From: Rhodococcus sp. SBT000017
GTDB taxonomy: Bacteria; Actinomycetota; Actinomycetes; Mycobacteriales; Mycobacteriaceae
Assembly: GCF_003688915.1 (NCBI RefSeq)
Contig: NZ_REFU01000001.1
Location: 4,278,001-4,342,000 of the forward strand
Direction of reading: 5' to 3'
Length of the DNA stretch: 64,000 nucleotides
The translations under genes and the position numbers were made by a program. Positions 19,118-29,202 of the stretch are shown one piece after another (position 1 is the first letter of the stretch; each line of letters begins with the position of its first letter). The notes under the pieces are model-generated. The model had not been told where the DNA came from and did no database searches. It worked only from the letters and a program-made list of their open reading frames with translations.

Positions 19118-19744
19118 ATGCCTGCTTCGAATCCGATCGCTGCCTGGAAGTCCCTCAAGGAAGGCAACCAACGGTTTGTCTCCGGAGAGGTCCTGCACCC
19201 GTCGCAGGGTATCGAGGATCGTGCTCGCCTCGAAAGTGCTCAGCACCCCAGTGCCATCCTCTTCGGTTGCGCCGACTCGCGTGTTGCTGCCGAGATCATC
19301 TTCGACCAGGGCCTCGGCGACATGTTCGTCGTGCGCACCGCCGGTCACGTGGTCGATTCCGCGGTTCTGGGCTCCATCGAGTACGGCGTCGCCGTACTGG
19401 CGGCCCCGCTGATCGTGGTGCTGGGCCACGATCACTGCGGTGCAGTCAAGGCGACCGTCGACGCCCTCGAGAGTGGCGACGTACCCGGTGGGTACATCCG
19501 CGACGTCGTCGAACGCGTCACCCCGTCGGTGCTCTCGGCCCGCCGCGACGGCTACCAGGCCGTCGACGAGTTCGAGGCTCGGCACGTCGAGGAGACCGGC
19601 AATCTGCTGATGCAGCGCTCGCGGATCGTCGCCGAGAAGGTCGAAGCCGGGGAACTCGCGATCGTCGGCCTCACCTACCAACTGTCGAAGGGACATGCGC
19701 AGTTGCGTGAGGTCATCGGCGACATCGGCGAAATGCCTGCCTGA
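19118..19744 (+). CDS. canB: beta-class carbonic anhydrase
   Basis: Interconverts carbon dioxide and bicarbonate. The 208-residue protein has the zinc and catalytic dyad motif FGCADSRVAAE (Cys, Asp, Arg near residues 51-55) and the second zinc pair LGHDHCGAVKA (His and Cys). It is close to M. tuberculosis CanB (Rv3588c), whose start MPNTNPVAAWK corresponds to MPASNPIAAWK here; this and the upstream -10 set the start at 19118. It is divergent from mutY and upstream of the Rv3587c-like gene, the mycobacterial order. The HDHCG variant of HDSCG is conservative. Confidence 0.95.
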   Translation: MPASNPIAAWKSLKEGNQRFVSGEVLHPSQGIEDRARLESAQHPSAILFGCADSRVAAEIIFDQGLGDMFVVRTAGHVVDSAVLGSIEYGVAVLAAPLIVVLGHDHCGAVKATVDALESGDVPGGYIRDVVERVTPSVLSARRDGYQAVDEFEARHVEETGNLLMQRSRIVAEKVEAGELAIVGLTYQLSKGHAQLREVIGDIGEMPA

Positions 19745-19835
19745 ATCAGCTCGGATCCCATTTCGGTGAGTTCGCTGACGCGACACGCCGTGTGGGCTCA
19801 GGGATAGCGTGGCTTCGTCCGCATACGGTTGATTC

Positions 19836-20582
19836 GTGTTGGAACCGACCGGGCCTTTGCCTCCCGAAATCTACTGGCGACGCCGTGCGCTCGCTATCGG
19901 TGCGGCCGTTGTCGTCCTCGGATTGATCGTGTGGTTCATCGCCTCGCTCAGTGGCGGTTCCGACGACACCGAGGCCGCTCCCGCAGGCGTCGTTGCGGCT
20001 CCGGCGACATCCTCGGCGCTGCCGTCACCCAGCTCTTCTGCCTCCGACGCCGATTCCGCCGGAGCGGGTGGTTCCGGCGGCGGTTCGGGTGGATCCGGTG
20101 GTTCCGGCGGCTCGGGTGGAGCCACCGACTCCGCTGCCGGTGGTGGCGCAGCTGCGCCCACCAGCGGTGCGCCGGCTCCCGTGATCTCCAACCAGTGCCC
20201 GGATCAATCGCTTGCGATCAAGGTGACGCCGGAGAAGGCCACCTACCGTCTGGGCGAAGAGCCCGTGTTCACCGTGGTCATCACCAACATCGGCTCCACC
20301 GAATGCCAGCGCGATGTCGGTGCCGGGCTGCAGCAGGCACTCGTCTACACCCTCGACAATCAGCGCATCTGGTCCAACATCGACTGCTTCCCCAACGCCG
20401 CGTCGGATCTGCGCACCTTCAAGCCCGGCGAACAGGCCGGCTTCACCGTCAAGTGGTCCGGCACCAACTCGGTTCCCGGCTGTGGCGAGGAGCGCATCCC
20501 GGTCGGTGTCGGTGCCTACCAGGCGATCGCCCAGCTCGGCGAGCTCAAGAGCGTGCCGGAGCCGTTCAACATCACCGGCTGA
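19836..20582 (+). CDS. membrane-anchored extracytoplasmic protein (Rv3587c-like)
   Basis: A 248-residue protein with a short cytoplasmic tail, one membrane segment (about residues 20-42, ALAIGAAVVVLGLIVWFIA), a long Gly-Ser-Pro-rich linker (about 45-125) and a compact extracellular domain (about 130-248). The domain has three cysteines and a beta-sandwich look (RLGEEPVFTVVITNIGSTEC). It matches the conserved mycobacterial protein Rv3587c, whose function is unknown. The GTG at 19836 follows a -10 TACGGT by six bases. It sits between canB and disA as in mycobacteria. An envelope role is inferred only from topology. Confidence 0.8.
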   Translation: MLEPTGPLPPEIYWRRRALAIGAAVVVLGLIVWFIASLSGGSDDTEAAPAGVVAAPATSSALPSPSSSASDADSAGAGGSGGGSGGSGGSGGSGGATDSAAGGGAAAPTSGAPAPVISNQCPDQSLAIKVTPEKATYRLGEEPVFTVVITNIGSTECQRDVGAGLQQALVYTLDNQRIWSNIDCFPNAASDLRTFKPGEQAGFTVKWSGTNSVPGCGEERIPVGVGAYQAIAQLGELKSVPEPFNITG

Positions 20583-20597
20583 GTACGGTCGAATCTC

Positions 20598-21473
20598 ATG
20601 ACGACCTCGACAGCTCTCGCCCGCGCCGCCTACAAGACGCTCGAACCCTTCCACGTCACCGCGTACTTCAACCCCGAACTGGGATCGGCGTACGAGGACA
20701 CCGGCCTCGACGGGCACGCCTGGTACGTCGGCGCTCGGGCGGCCCCGATGGGTCCGTGCGCGCCGAGTGTCGTCGCTGCTGCGTTCTACAACTTCAATCC
20801 GGTACTGATCGAGCGTGCGTGGCCTGCCGCCGTGGCCGTCGGTCTCGAGACGGTGTCCGATCGTCGGTGGACCCTGCTCGACTCCGTTCTGGGAACGGCA
20901 CTCGGCCCCCTGGCAAACGACCCTGCGCTCACAACGTTGGCGGGCCGTCTGGGCGATATCGGCGACACCGCCTCGTTCGCGGGCCGACCGCTCGCCGCCG
21001 CGTGGCACTCCGCCGATCGACCCGAGGCACCGCACCTGGCCCTCTGGCACTCGATCACCGTCCTGCGTGAGTGGCGCGGTGACGGCCACCTCGCCGCACT
21101 GATCGACGCAGAGCTCGACCCCACGGAAGCCGCCGTCTTCCACGAGGCCGACCGCACGGCCCCGCAGCCAGGCCGTCGAGCGCTCGGCAAACGCATCACG
21201 CAGCTCACCCGGGAATGGTCCGAGAGCGAATGGGATTCTGCCGCTGAACGACTCGCTGCCCGCGGACTGCTCACAATCTCCCCCGAGGGAGAGACGTTGA
21301 CCGATGACGGCGTCGCGCTCGATCAGCACATCGAGGATCGCACCGACATCATGGCGTCGGCCGTGTGGAAGAACGTCCCGGACGCCGAGCAATTGATCAC
21401 CAGTGCCCGGCCGTTTGTGAAAGCCGTGATCGACGCAGGCTTCCTGCCGGGGACCAAGAAGAAGGCGTCCTAG
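20598..21473 (+). CDS. SCO6745-family protein, function unknown
   Basis: A 291-residue soluble protein that I assign to the actinobacterial SCO6745 family by overall sequence character. The N-terminal part contains [19 protein letters not shown] and [17 protein letters not shown]; the C-terminal part looks like a winged-helix fold ([44 protein letters not shown]). It may be a ligand-binding or DNA-binding protein. A -10 TACGGT (20584-20589) eight bases before the ATG indicates leaderless mRNA. Its last four bases overlap the 3' end of convergent disA. No pathway can be assigned. Confidence 0.75.
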   Translation: MTTSTALARAAYKTLEPFHVTAYFNPELGSAYEDTGLDGHAWYVGARAAPMGPCAPSVVAAAFYNFNPVLIERAWPAAVAVGLETVSDRRWTLLDSVLGTALGPLANDPALTTLAGRLGDIGDTASFAGRPLAAAWHSADRPEAPHLALWHSITVLREWRGDGHLAALIDAELDPTEAAVFHEADRTAPQPGRRALGKRITQLTREWSESEWDSAAERLAARGLLTISPEGETLTDDGVALDQHIEDRTDIMASAVWKNVPDAEQLITSARPFVKAVIDAGFLPGTKKKAS

Positions 21474-22555
21474 TCGTACGGCCCCGAGATCGACGCCTCG
21501 GCCAGTCTGGAGAGGCCTTCACGGATGTGACGAGCCCACAGTCCACCGATGCCGTCGACGGACTGCAGGTCGGCTGCGGTAGCCGCGAGCAGCCCCTGCA
21601 GGGTGCCGAACGCGCCGACCAGTCGGTGAATCTGGCTGAACTGCAACCTCGGAACTCGGGTGAGCACCCGGTACCCGCGGGGGCTCATCGGAGTGTCGAG
21701 GGCCTCTATGGTCGCGGGATATCCGAAGGCGCGGGCCAGCGTCGTCAGATCCAGCAGATCGACGTCGGTCAGCTTGTCCAGTGCGGCCAGCGCCTTCTCG
21801 ACTCCGGTGGTGCTCGACGGTTCGTTGCCGGCGAGGTAGTCACGGACGATCAGTTGGCGATCGACGTCGTTGTCGCCCAACAACTCTTCGAGCTGGAGGG
21901 CGAGCTGCCTGCCGTCGGTGCCGAGTTCGAGGACGTTCTGCTCGATCTCCACCGACACTCTCCGCACCATCTCGAGGCGCTGCGCGACGGTCAGGGCGTC
22001 GCGCAGGGTCACGAAGTCCTCGATCTCGACGACAGAGAGTTGGCGGGTGTTGTCGTCGAGTCGGGCCTTGTAGCGTTCGAGCGTCGCGACGGCCTGATTG
22101 GCGCGCGAGAGGATGGTGGCCGAGCCCTCAACGACGTGCCTGATACCGCCGATGTAGACGCTGACGATGCTCATCGACTGGCTCACCGAGACGACGGGGT
22201 AGCCGGTCTGCATGGCAGTTCGCTCGGCGGCGCGGTGTCGGGTGCCGGATTCGACGGTGGGGATCTTGTGGTCGGGTACGAGCTGCACATTGGCGCGCAC
22301 GATTCGCTTGCCGTCGGTCGAAAGCACCACTGCGCCATCCATTTTGGACAGCTCGCGAAGTCTGGTGGGCGCGAACTCGACATCGAGCTCGAACCCGCCG
22401 TCGCAGATCGCCTCGACCTCGTCGTCGTATCCGAGGACGATCAGGCCGCCGGTGCGGCCGCGCAGAATTCGCTCGAGACCGTCGCGCAGGGCGGTTCCCG
22501 GTGCAAGCCGGGCGATGGTCTCGCGCAACGCTGGGGACGGCGTGGTGCCCTCCAT
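21470..22555 (-). CDS. disA: diadenylate cyclase DisA
   Basis: Joins two ATP to c-di-AMP and scans DNA for branched structures. The 361-residue protein has the DAC domain (about 10-150) with the catalytic motifs KMDGAVVLS (DGA) and [13 protein letters not shown] (RHR), a helical linker, and a C-terminal helix-hairpin-helix DNA-binding domain ([19 protein letters not shown]). Upstream in-frame starts exist, but the ATG at 22555 is preceded by GAGGGGG and gives the normal N-terminus and length. radA lies upstream on the same strand, as in many actinobacteria; the gap holds a 36-bp tandem repeat. Confidence 0.96.
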   Translation of the reverse strand: MEGTTPSPALRETIARLAPGTALRDGLERILRGRTGGLIVLGYDDEVEAICDGGFELDVEFAPTRLRELSKMDGAVVLSTDGKRIVRANVQLVPDHKIPTVESGTRHRAAERTAMQTGYPVVSVSQSMSIVSVYIGGIRHVVEGSATILSRANQAVATLERYKARLDDNTRQLSVVEIEDFVTLRDALTVAQRLEMVRRVSVEIEQNVLELGTDGRQLALQLEELLGDNDVDRQLIVRDYLAGNEPSSTTGVEKALAALDKLTDVDLLDLTTLARAFGYPATIEALDTPMSPRGYRVLTRVPRLQFSQIHRLVGAFGTLQGLLAATAADLQSVDGIGGLWARHIREGLSRLAEASISGPYD

Positions 22556-22614
22556 GGCCAACCCCCTCGTGTCATGGCAGCGGCTCGGGCTCGGGCTGCG
22601 GATACTGTGCGAAC

Positions 22615-22704
22615 AAAGAGTACTGCGCAACTACATGCGGGCAGTCAGACAAAGAATACTGCGCTGCTACATGCGGGCAGTCAGACAAAGAATACTGCCC
22701 GGTG
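22615..22704. repeat. 36-bp tandem repeat between radA and disA
   Basis: Units begin AAAGA(G/A)TACTGCGC at 22615, 22651 and 22687 (period 36, about 2.5 copies); the first two are nearly identical. Each unit boundary forms a small hairpin, GCAGT-N12-ACTGC. On the minus strand each unit carries TATTCT or TACTCT, -10-like, repeated three times in the disA leader. The last copy abuts the radA stop codon. Confidence 0.85.
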
Positions 22705-24102
22705 TCATACGGGCCGCATACGCGTGTAGGTCAACGCCTCGCCGACGTTCGTGACGGTCTTGACCTTGATGCCGTCCGGTATGGGACCGGCGTCCTCGGG
22801 GACGATGGCGTAGTTGAACCCCAATCGCGCGGCCTCGGCGAGACGGCGACCCAGCCCGGCGACGCGGCGCACCTCGCCTGCCAGGCCCACTTCGCCCAGA
22901 ATCACCATGCCCGGCGGAAGTGGTTGATCGCGGACCGCCGATGCCACCGCCGCGGCCAGCGCAAGATCGGCGGACGGTTCGCTGGTGCGCATCCCGCCGA
23001 CCGTCGCCGCGTAGACCTCCGCCTTGGACACTTTGACCCCGCAGCGGCGTTCCAGCACGGCAAGGATCATCGCCACGCGGGCGTGATCGAGCCCGCTGAC
23101 CGCCCGCCGAGGCGACGGCATCGCGGTGTCGACGATCAACGCTTGCAGCTCGGCCAACAAGGGCCGTTTGCCGTCCATCGTGACGGTCACGGCAGTTCCG
23201 GGCACGGCGTCGCCCCGGTGATGCAGGAACAGCCCCGACGGATCACTGATGCCGACGATCCCGGTTTCGCGCAGCTCGAAACAGCCGACCTCGTCGGATG
23301 CGCCGAATCGGTTCTTGACGCCGCGAATCATCCGCAGGGTGGAGTGCTTGTCACCCTCGAAGTTGAGCACCACGTCGACGAGATGCTCGAGCGACCGCGG
23401 ACCTGCCACCGCACCTTCCTTGGTGACGTGTCCGACGAGCAGCACCGCAACCCCGGTCGTCTTGGCCAGCGTGGTCAGCGCACTCGTGATGGCGCGGACC
23501 TGGGTGACGCCGCCAATGACGCCGTCGACGTCTGCGGCGAGCATCGTCTGCACGGAGTCGACGATCAGCAGGCTGGGCTTGACCTGCTCCACGTGGCCGA
23601 AGACGGTGGCGAGGTCGGACTCGGCGGCGAGGAAGACGCGCTCGTGTACCGCGCCGGTTCGATCGGCCCGCAACCGCACCTGACCCGCCGACTCCTCGCC
23701 GGTGACGTAGAGCGCGCGGCGATCGGGTGCCGAGCGGGCCCACCGATGCACCACCTCGAGCAACAGCGTCGACTTGCCGACTCCGGGCTCGCCGGCAAGG
23801 AGCACGACCGAACCGGGGACGAGGCCGCCACCCAGAACGCGATCGAACTCGTCGATCCCGGTGGTGTTGGCTTGTGAGGTGGCACTGCTGATGGTCGTCA
23901 GAGCCGCGGCGGGCGTGGTGGGAATCATGGCCCCGCCGCCCGAACGCAGGGCCGATGCACCTGCGCGTGTCGCGAGCGGAGCGGCAGTGGCCTGGACCTC
24001 GTCCATCGAGCCCCAGTCACCGCATTCGGGGCAGCGACCGACCCACTTCGAGACCGAGTGACGGCACGCAGAGCAGCGGTAGCTCGACTTCAGTTTGACC
24101 AC
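22705..24102 (-). CDS. radA: DNA repair protein RadA
   Basis: A 465-residue RecA-like ATPase that promotes branch migration in recombination repair. Domains: N-terminal zinc finger CSAC-x15-CPEC (about residues 10-29), Walker [10 protein letters not shown] near residue 98, the RadA signature [11 protein letters not shown] near residue 255, and a C-terminal Lon-protease-like domain (about 300-465). The GTG at 24102 follows a -10 TAGGCT by six bases, a leaderless layout. disA follows on the same strand. DisA and RadA are known partners in Bacillus and mycobacteria, so the adjacency is meaningful. Confidence 0.96.
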   Translation of the reverse strand: MVKLKSSYRCSACRHSVSKWVGRCPECGDWGSMDEVQATAAPLATRAGASALRSGGGAMIPTTPAAALTTISSATSQANTTGIDEFDRVLGGGLVPGSVVLLAGEPGVGKSTLLLEVVHRWARSAPDRRALYVTGEESAGQVRLRADRTGAVHERVFLAAESDLATVFGHVEQVKPSLLIVDSVQTMLAADVDGVIGGVTQVRAITSALTTLAKTTGVAVLLVGHVTKEGAVAGPRSLEHLVDVVLNFEGDKHSTLRMIRGVKNRFGASDEVGCFELRETGIVGISDPSGLFLHHRGDAVPGTAVTVTMDGKRPLLAELQALIVDTAMPSPRRAVSGLDHARVAMILAVLERRCGVKVSKAEVYAATVGGMRTSEPSADLALAAAVASAVRDQPLPPGMVILGEVGLAGEVRRVAGLGRRLAEAARLGFNYAIVPEDAGPIPDGIKVKTVTNVGEALTYTRMRPV

Positions 24103-24145
24103 GCCGAGAGCCTAACGATCGGCGCCGACAGGGTCGGGGCGGCGG

Positions 24146-24754
24146 CTATTCGCCTTCGCTGTGCTCGGTTACCGCGGACTCGTCGCGCTCGAGCTCGTGA
24201 CCGGCATCGACCGGAACTTTGACGACGACCTCGCCCGCGTTCGCGAACTCGAACGTGACCGGCAGCGTCAGGCCCGGTCGAACGTTCTCGGAGATGTCGG
24301 CCATCTCCACCTTGATCAGCTGGATCGGCAGCAGCGGATCGTCGAGCTGAACATCCGCGGGCGAACCTGCGCCGAGCGCGGTCAGCGGAGCGATCTCGTT
24401 GCTGCCTGCTTCCGCCTCGTCGACGATGGTGACCTGAGCCTCGGGGGAGGAGATGTCGGTCAGCTCGTCGGCCACGGTCGGGTTGGAATTGATGGCCGTG
24501 AAGCCGAGCTCGACGGTGCCGCCGGGCTCGATGCTGTATTCCTCGGAGGTGGGGTAAACGACGTGCACGTTGCGCAGCTGGATGTCTCCGACGTCGACGG
24601 AGTTGCCGTTGACCGCGGCGACCTGAGTCGCAGTCTGGGAGATCTGACCTGCGCCGCACGCGGTGAGGGCCAACGCGCCACCGGCGAGAAGAGCGAGGGC
24701 GGCGGCCGTCCTGCGATGGCGGCCAAGCGGTGTCGCAGCGTCTATTGCAGTCAC
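24146..24754 (-). CDS. lpqE: lipoprotein LpqE-like
   Basis: A 202-residue lipoprotein with signal peptide and lipobox LALTAC (Cys33). The mature part is a PCuAC/DUF461-like beta-sandwich (VDVGDIQLRNVHVVYPT ... GGTVELGFTAINSNP). Copper chaperones of this fold use Met/His ligands, which are not clearly present here, so copper binding is doubtful. The GTG start at 24754 has GGAGGA eight bases upstream. Gene and position match LpqE (Rv3584), between radA and carD. It is divergent from carD across 288 bases. Confidence 0.88.
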   Translation of the reverse strand: MTAIDAATPLGRHRRTAAALALLAGGALALTACGAGQISQTATQVAAVNGNSVDVGDIQLRNVHVVYPTSEEYSIEPGGTVELGFTAINSNPTVADELTDISSPEAQVTIVDEAEAGSNEIAPLTALGAGSPADVQLDDPLLPIQLIKVEMADISENVRPGLTLPVTFEFANAGEVVVKVPVDAGHELERDESAVTEHSEGE

Positions 24755-25006
24755 TTCGGTCGTCCTCCATGTGGTGCCGGGCCGGCTCGGTCCATCTCGT
24801 CCACTAGGCAGAGTAGTAGTTCTCGTCCACCGGCCGCTCGTGGGGTCGGCCAGCGGCCCGATGACGCCAGGTGAGGGTGCCTGTCAGGAGTGGGAACCGC
24901 GGAACGACTCACGGGAAAATGTGGCCCCGGATACACGTCGATCCGTCTGTGTCAACCCCTGATTCGGCACCACTATGCCCCTGACCTGCACCGTTGATAT
25001 GAGCCG

Positions 25007-25015
25007 TGGTATTCT
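25007..25015 (+). promoter_or_regulatory. extended -10 promoter of carD
   Basis: TGG-TATTCT (extended -10) lies 27 bases before the carD ATG, leaving a short leader with a GAAAGGGG ribosome site (25025-25032). No good -35 is seen at the usual spacing. Confidence 0.5.
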
Positions 25016-25021
25016 GGGTAA

Positions 25022-25531
<510 letters not shown>

Positions 25532-25532
25532 A

Positions 25533-26198
25533 GTGAACGGTACTGCCGGCGACGTGGTCGCCCTGGTACCCGCAGCAGGCAAAGGCCTTCGGCTCGGCTA
25601 CGACGAGCCGAAGGCATTCGTCTGTCTGGGTACCGACTCTCTTCTGACTCGGTCCGTCGACGGTCTCCGGGCCTCGGGTGCCGTCGATCGCATCGTCGTC
25701 ATCGTGCCGGCCGAGCTGCTCGACGCGGCCCGCCGTCATGTCGGTGACGACGTCACCGTCGTGGCCGGAGGGCTCGAGCGGACCGATTCGGTACGCGCCG
25801 GTCTCGCCGCTGTCGGCGACGCAGCCGTCGTGCTCGTCCACGATGCAGCCCGGGCCCTCACCCCACCGACGCTGATCGCCCGCGTCGTGGCCGAGGTACG
25901 AGCCGGACGCTCCGCCGTCATTCCGGTTCTCCCGGTCGTCGACACCATCAAGGAAGTCGACATCATGGGCGCAGTGGTCGGTACCCCGGACCGCGCGAGT
26001 CTGCGCTCGGTGCAGACCCCGCAGGGCTTCGACGCCGACGTCCTGCGCCGCGCGTACGACGCAACATCCGACATCTCCACCGACGACGCGGGCCTCGTCG
26101 AGCGCATCGGCGAGACGGTGCACTCCATCGTCGGCGATGCACTCGCGTTCAAGATCACCACTCCACACGACCTGCTACTGGCAAAGGCGCTGCTGTGA
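25533..26198 (+). CDS. ispD: 2-C-methyl-D-erythritol 4-phosphate cytidylyltransferase
   Basis: Third enzyme of the MEP isoprenoid pathway: MEP + CTP to CDP-ME. The 221-residue protein has the nucleotidyltransferase loop [13 protein letters not shown] (residues about 9-21), the [10 protein letters not shown] segment, and [16 protein letters not shown] plus STDDAGLVE near the C-terminus. The GTG at 25533 is one base after the carD stop; a longer frame would overlap carD. ispF follows 16 bases after the stop, so the two consecutive-pathway genes are co-transcribed. Confidence 0.95.
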   Translation: MNGTAGDVVALVPAAGKGLRLGYDEPKAFVCLGTDSLLTRSVDGLRASGAVDRIVVIVPAELLDAARRHVGDDVTVVAGGLERTDSVRAGLAAVGDAAVVLVHDAARALTPPTLIARVVAEVRAGRSAVIPVLPVVDTIKEVDIMGAVVGTPDRASLRSVQTPQGFDADVLRRAYDATSDISTDDAGLVERIGETVHSIVGDALAFKITTPHDLLLAKALL

Positions 26199-26214
26199 AC
26201 AGTCGAGACGAGCT

Positions 26215-26679
26215 GTGAGAGTCGGCATAGGCACCGACGTCCATCCCATTGCTCCCGGTCGGCCCTGTTGGCTGGCCGGCTTGTTGTTCGAGGACGCAGA
26301 CGGACTCGACGGGCATTCCGACGGCGACGTGGCCTCGCACGCCCTGTGCGACGCGCTGCTGTCCGCGGCCGGACTGGGCGATCTCGGATCGGTGTTCGGG
26401 ACCGGTCGTCCGGAATGGGACGGGGTCAGTGGAGCTGCCATGTTGACCGAGGTCAAGCGCCTGCTCGACGCGGACGGATTCGCGATCGGGAACGCAGCGG
26501 TGCAGATCATCGGCAATCGGCCCAAGATCGGACCGCGCCGCGTCGAGGCCCAGGAAGTTCTTTCGCGGGTGCTCGGTGCGCCTGTATCGGTGTCTGCGAC
26601 CACCACCGACGGGCTCGGGCTGACCGGTCGCGGTGAAGGAATCGCGGCCATCGCGACCGCACTTGTCATGACGAGGTAA
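26215..26679 (+). CDS. ispF: 2-C-methyl-D-erythritol 2,4-cyclodiphosphate synthase
   Basis: Fifth MEP-pathway enzyme; closes CDP-ME 2-phosphate to the cyclic diphosphate. The 154-residue protein has the zinc motif GIGTDVHPI (Asp and His, residues about 5-13), [19 protein letters not shown] with the third ligand His, and the C-terminal [18 protein letters not shown] cytidine loop. The GTG at 26215 gives the family N-terminus; earlier frames overlap ispD. Length is normal. cysS follows but has its own leaderless promoter. Confidence 0.96.
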   Translation: MRVGIGTDVHPIAPGRPCWLAGLLFEDADGLDGHSDGDVASHALCDALLSAAGLGDLGSVFGTGRPEWDGVSGAAMLTEVKRLLDADGFAIGNAAVQIIGNRPKIGPRRVEAQEVLSRVLGAPVSVSATTTDGLGLTGRGEGIAAIATALVMTR

Positions 26680-26688
26680 AACCACCGG

Positions 26689-26694
26689 TAGCAT
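26689..26694 (+). promoter_or_regulatory. -10 hexamer of leaderless cysS promoter
   Basis: TAGCAT ends eight bases before the cysS GTG at 26703. It favours that start over the TTG at 26694 and gives cysS a promoter separate from ispDF. Confidence 0.5.
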
Positions 26695-26702
26695 TGCTGG
26701 TC

Positions 26703-28118
26703 GTGACCCTTCACCTACACGACACCGAGACGAGGGCCCTGCGGGAATTCACCCCCTTGGTCCCTGGCCATGCATCGGTGTACCTGTGTGGGGCAACGGT
26801 GCAGGGCGAACCTCATATCGGCCACGTGCGCAGCGGCGTCGCGTTCGACGTACTGCGCCGCTGGTTGCTGGCGCACGATTACGACGTCGCATTCGTTCGC
26901 AACGTGACCGACATCGACGACAAGATTCTCAACAAGGCGCGTGACGCGGGCCGTCCGTGGTGGGAGTGGGCTGCTACCTACGAGCGATCCTTCACCTGGG
27001 CCTACGACCGGCTCGGGGTGCTCCCGCCGTCCGCCGAGCCGCGTGCGACCGGGCACATCACCCAGATGGTCCAGATGATCGAGCGTCTGATCGAACGCGG
27101 CCACGCCTACGCCGACGACTGCGGCGACGTCTACTTCGACGTGCAGAGCTTCCCGAGCTACGGCGCACTGTCCGGGCACAAGCTCGACGACGTACACCAG
27201 GGTGAGAGCGTCGCCGAGGGCAAGCGTGACCCGCGCGACTTCACGCTGTGGAAGGGCGCGAAGCCCGACGAGCCGGCGTGGCCGACGCCGTGGGGCCCCG
27301 GCCGTCCGGGCTGGCATCTCGAGTGCTCGGCGATGGCGGAGAACTACCTCGGTTCGGATTTCGACATCCACTGCGGCGGGCTGGATCTGGTGTTCCCGCA
27401 TCACGAGAACGAGCGCGCGCAGTCCATGGCGGCCGGAGACGGCTTCTCGCGGTACTGGCTGCACAACGGGTGGGTGACGATGGGCGGCGAGAAGATGTCG
27501 AAGTCTCTCGGCAACGTGCTCTCGGTGCCGAACGTGCTGAAAAAGGTTCGGCCGCAAGAGCTTCGGTACTACCTCGGTGGAGCGCACTACCGCTCGATGC
27601 TGGAGTACTCCGATACCGCACTCGAGACCGCGGCCGTGACGTACCGGGGCATCGAAGGGTTCGTCAAACGAGCCGTCGAACGAGCCGGTGAGGTGCCGAT
27701 GGGCAAGTGGACGGCCGGATTCGCCGAGGCTCTCGACGACGACCTCGCAGTTCCCAAGGCGCTGGCCGAGATTCATGCCACCGTCACCCTGGGCAACACC
27801 GCACTCGAATCCGGTGACCTACCGGCAGCGGTGGAGTACGCAGGCAGTGTGCGCGCGATGCTCGACATCCTCGGTGTCGACCCGCTCGATCCGCACTGGA
27901 GCAAAGACAGTGGTTCCGACGCAGCAGCTCTCGGCGCCCTCGGCGTCCTGGTCCAGGCCGAGCTGGAGCGTCGAGCAACGGCGAAGGCGACCAAGGACTG
28001 GGCCGCCGCCGACGACATACGCGATCGACTTGCGAAAGCCGGGGTCGACGTGACAGATACACCCAACGGGCCCGAATGGTCGCTGGGTACGAGTAAGACC
28101 GACGAAGCAGGTTTGTGA
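26703..28118 (+). CDS. cysS: cysteinyl-tRNA synthetase
   Basis: Charges tRNA-Cys. The 471-residue class I enzyme has the zinc Cys and HIGH motif in [19 protein letters not shown] (about residues 25-43), the second zinc cluster in [13 protein letters not shown] and [16 protein letters not shown], and KMSKS in [11 protein letters not shown] near residue 264. The GTG at 26703 is supported by a -10 hexamer. Its TGA overlaps the rlmB ATG (TGATG). The product sets the level of Cys-tRNA that the Cys-rich leader at 2868 would sense. Confidence 0.97.
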   Translation: MTLHLHDTETRALREFTPLVPGHASVYLCGATVQGEPHIGHVRSGVAFDVLRRWLLAHDYDVAFVRNVTDIDDKILNKARDAGRPWWEWAATYERSFTWAYDRLGVLPPSAEPRATGHITQMVQMIERLIERGHAYADDCGDVYFDVQSFPSYGALSGHKLDDVHQGESVAEGKRDPRDFTLWKGAKPDEPAWPTPWGPGRPGWHLECSAMAENYLGSDFDIHCGGLDLVFPHHENERAQSMAAGDGFSRYWLHNGWVTMGGEKMSKSLGNVLSVPNVLKKVRPQELRYYLGGAHYRSMLEYSDTALETAAVTYRGIEGFVKRAVERAGEVPMGKWTAGFAEALDDDLAVPKALAEIHATVTLGNTALESGDLPAAVEYAGSVRAMLDILGVDPLDPHWSKDSGSDAAALGALGVLVQAELERRATAKATKDWAAADDIRDRLAKAGVDVTDTPNGPEWSLGTSKTDEAGL

Positions 28119-29101
28119 TGGCAGGCAATTCGAGTAGGCGCGGCGCAATCCGCAAGGACGGCACCAAGAAGGGACAGGTCGCCGGATCCGGCGGCAAGCG
28201 TCGGAAGGGCCTCGAGGGGCGCGGCGCGACGCCTCCCGCCTCCGAGCGCACCAAGCATCCCGCCGCGCGTCGGGCCAAGCTCGCCGAGAAGTCCGCAACG
28301 AACCGCGGCGGCAACACCGGTGGCCGCGCGGGTGGACGACCGGCCGGACGCAAGGCCGAAGACGGTCCCGAGGTGGTACTCGGTCGCAACCCGGTGGTCG
28401 AGTGCCTGCGTGCAGGCGTGCCCGCCACCGCACTGTGGGTTGCCGTCGGTACCGACAGCGACGATCGACTCAAGGAAGCCGTACAGCGCGCAGGCGATGC
28501 GCGGATCTCCATCCTCGAAGTTCCTCGTTCGGATCTGGACAAGCTCAGCGCCAACGGACTGCACCAGGGCCTGGCCCTCCAGGTGCCGCCGTACCGCTAC
28601 GCGCACCCCGACGATCTGATCTCGAACGCGCGCACGCACCAGGAGCCGGCGCTGCTCGTGGCGCTCGACAACATCACCGACCCGCGCAACCTCGGTGCCG
28701 TCGTGCGATCGGTGGCTGCCTTCGGTGGTCACGGCGTCGTGATTCCGCAGCGTCGCAGTGCCAGCGTGTCCGCAGTGGCATGGCGAACCAGTGCCGGTGC
28801 CGCAGCTCGCCTGCCCATCGCGCGAGCAGTGAATCTGACTCGTACGCTCAAGGATTGGCAGTCCAAGGGCGTCACCGTCGTCGGCCTCGACGCGGGCGGC
28901 GACACCGAACTCGACACCTTCGACGGTAAGGGTCCGGTCGTCATCGTCGTCGGATCCGAGGGCAAGGGCCTGTCGCGTCTGGTCAGCGAGACCTGCGATC
29001 ACATTCTGTCGATCCCGATGGCGGGGCCGGTGGAATCACTCAACGCATCCGTCGCCGCGGGCGTCGTACTGGCCGACATCGCTCGTCAGCGTCGCGGGTA
29101 G
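28118..29101 (+). CDS. rlmB: 23S rRNA 2'-O-methyltransferase (RlmB/TrmH family)
   Basis: A SPOUT methyltransferase of 327 residues. A basic, disordered N-terminal extension (about 1-75, rich in Lys, Arg and Gly) precedes the substrate-binding domain ([13 protein letters not shown]) and the knotted catalytic domain with motif 1 [19 protein letters not shown], motif 2 [13 protein letters not shown] and motif 3 [21 protein letters not shown]. The usual target of this group is G2251 of 23S rRNA; Rv3579c is the mycobacterial equivalent. The start overlaps the cysS stop. A dyad element follows before the convergent pxp genes. Confidence 0.92.
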   Translation: MAGNSSRRGAIRKDGTKKGQVAGSGGKRRKGLEGRGATPPASERTKHPAARRAKLAEKSATNRGGNTGGRAGGRPAGRKAEDGPEVVLGRNPVVECLRAGVPATALWVAVGTDSDDRLKEAVQRAGDARISILEVPRSDLDKLSANGLHQGLALQVPPYRYAHPDDLISNARTHQEPALLVALDNITDPRNLGAVVRSVAAFGGHGVVIPQRRSASVSAVAWRTSAGAAARLPIARAVNLTRTLKDWQSKGVTVVGLDAGGDTELDTFDGKGPVVIVVGSEGKGLSRLVSETCDHILSIPMAGPVESLNASVAAGVVLADIARQRRG

Positions 29102-29107
29102 GCACGG

Positions 29108-29189
29108 ACCTCACACCCTTTCTGCGAACCTCACACCCTCGCTCACGCGATAGCCGGTGTGCGAGGTCGACAAAAGGGGTGTGAGGTTG
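29108..29189. repeat. dyad repeat between convergent rlmB and pxpC
   Basis: ACCTCACACCCTTT (29108-29121) and AAAGGGGTGTGAGGT (about 29173-29187) are inverted complements apart from one extra G. A second copy of ACCTCACACCC at about 29129 repeats the left arm, and GGTGTGCGAGGT (about 29156) partly pairs with it. The block could fold as a terminator for both genes or be a REP-like element. Confidence 0.7.
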
Positions 29190-29202
29190 TCCGGGGCCGG
29201 AA

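Noticed and set aside
22615..22704. CRISPR array
   Set aside because: Period is 36 with no unique spacers between units and fewer than three copies.
22501..23877. 458-codon plus-strand frame over the 36-bp repeats with a KEYCAATCGQSD repeat
   Set aside because: It overlaps radA antisense; the odd Cys repeat comes only from the tandem DNA repeat.
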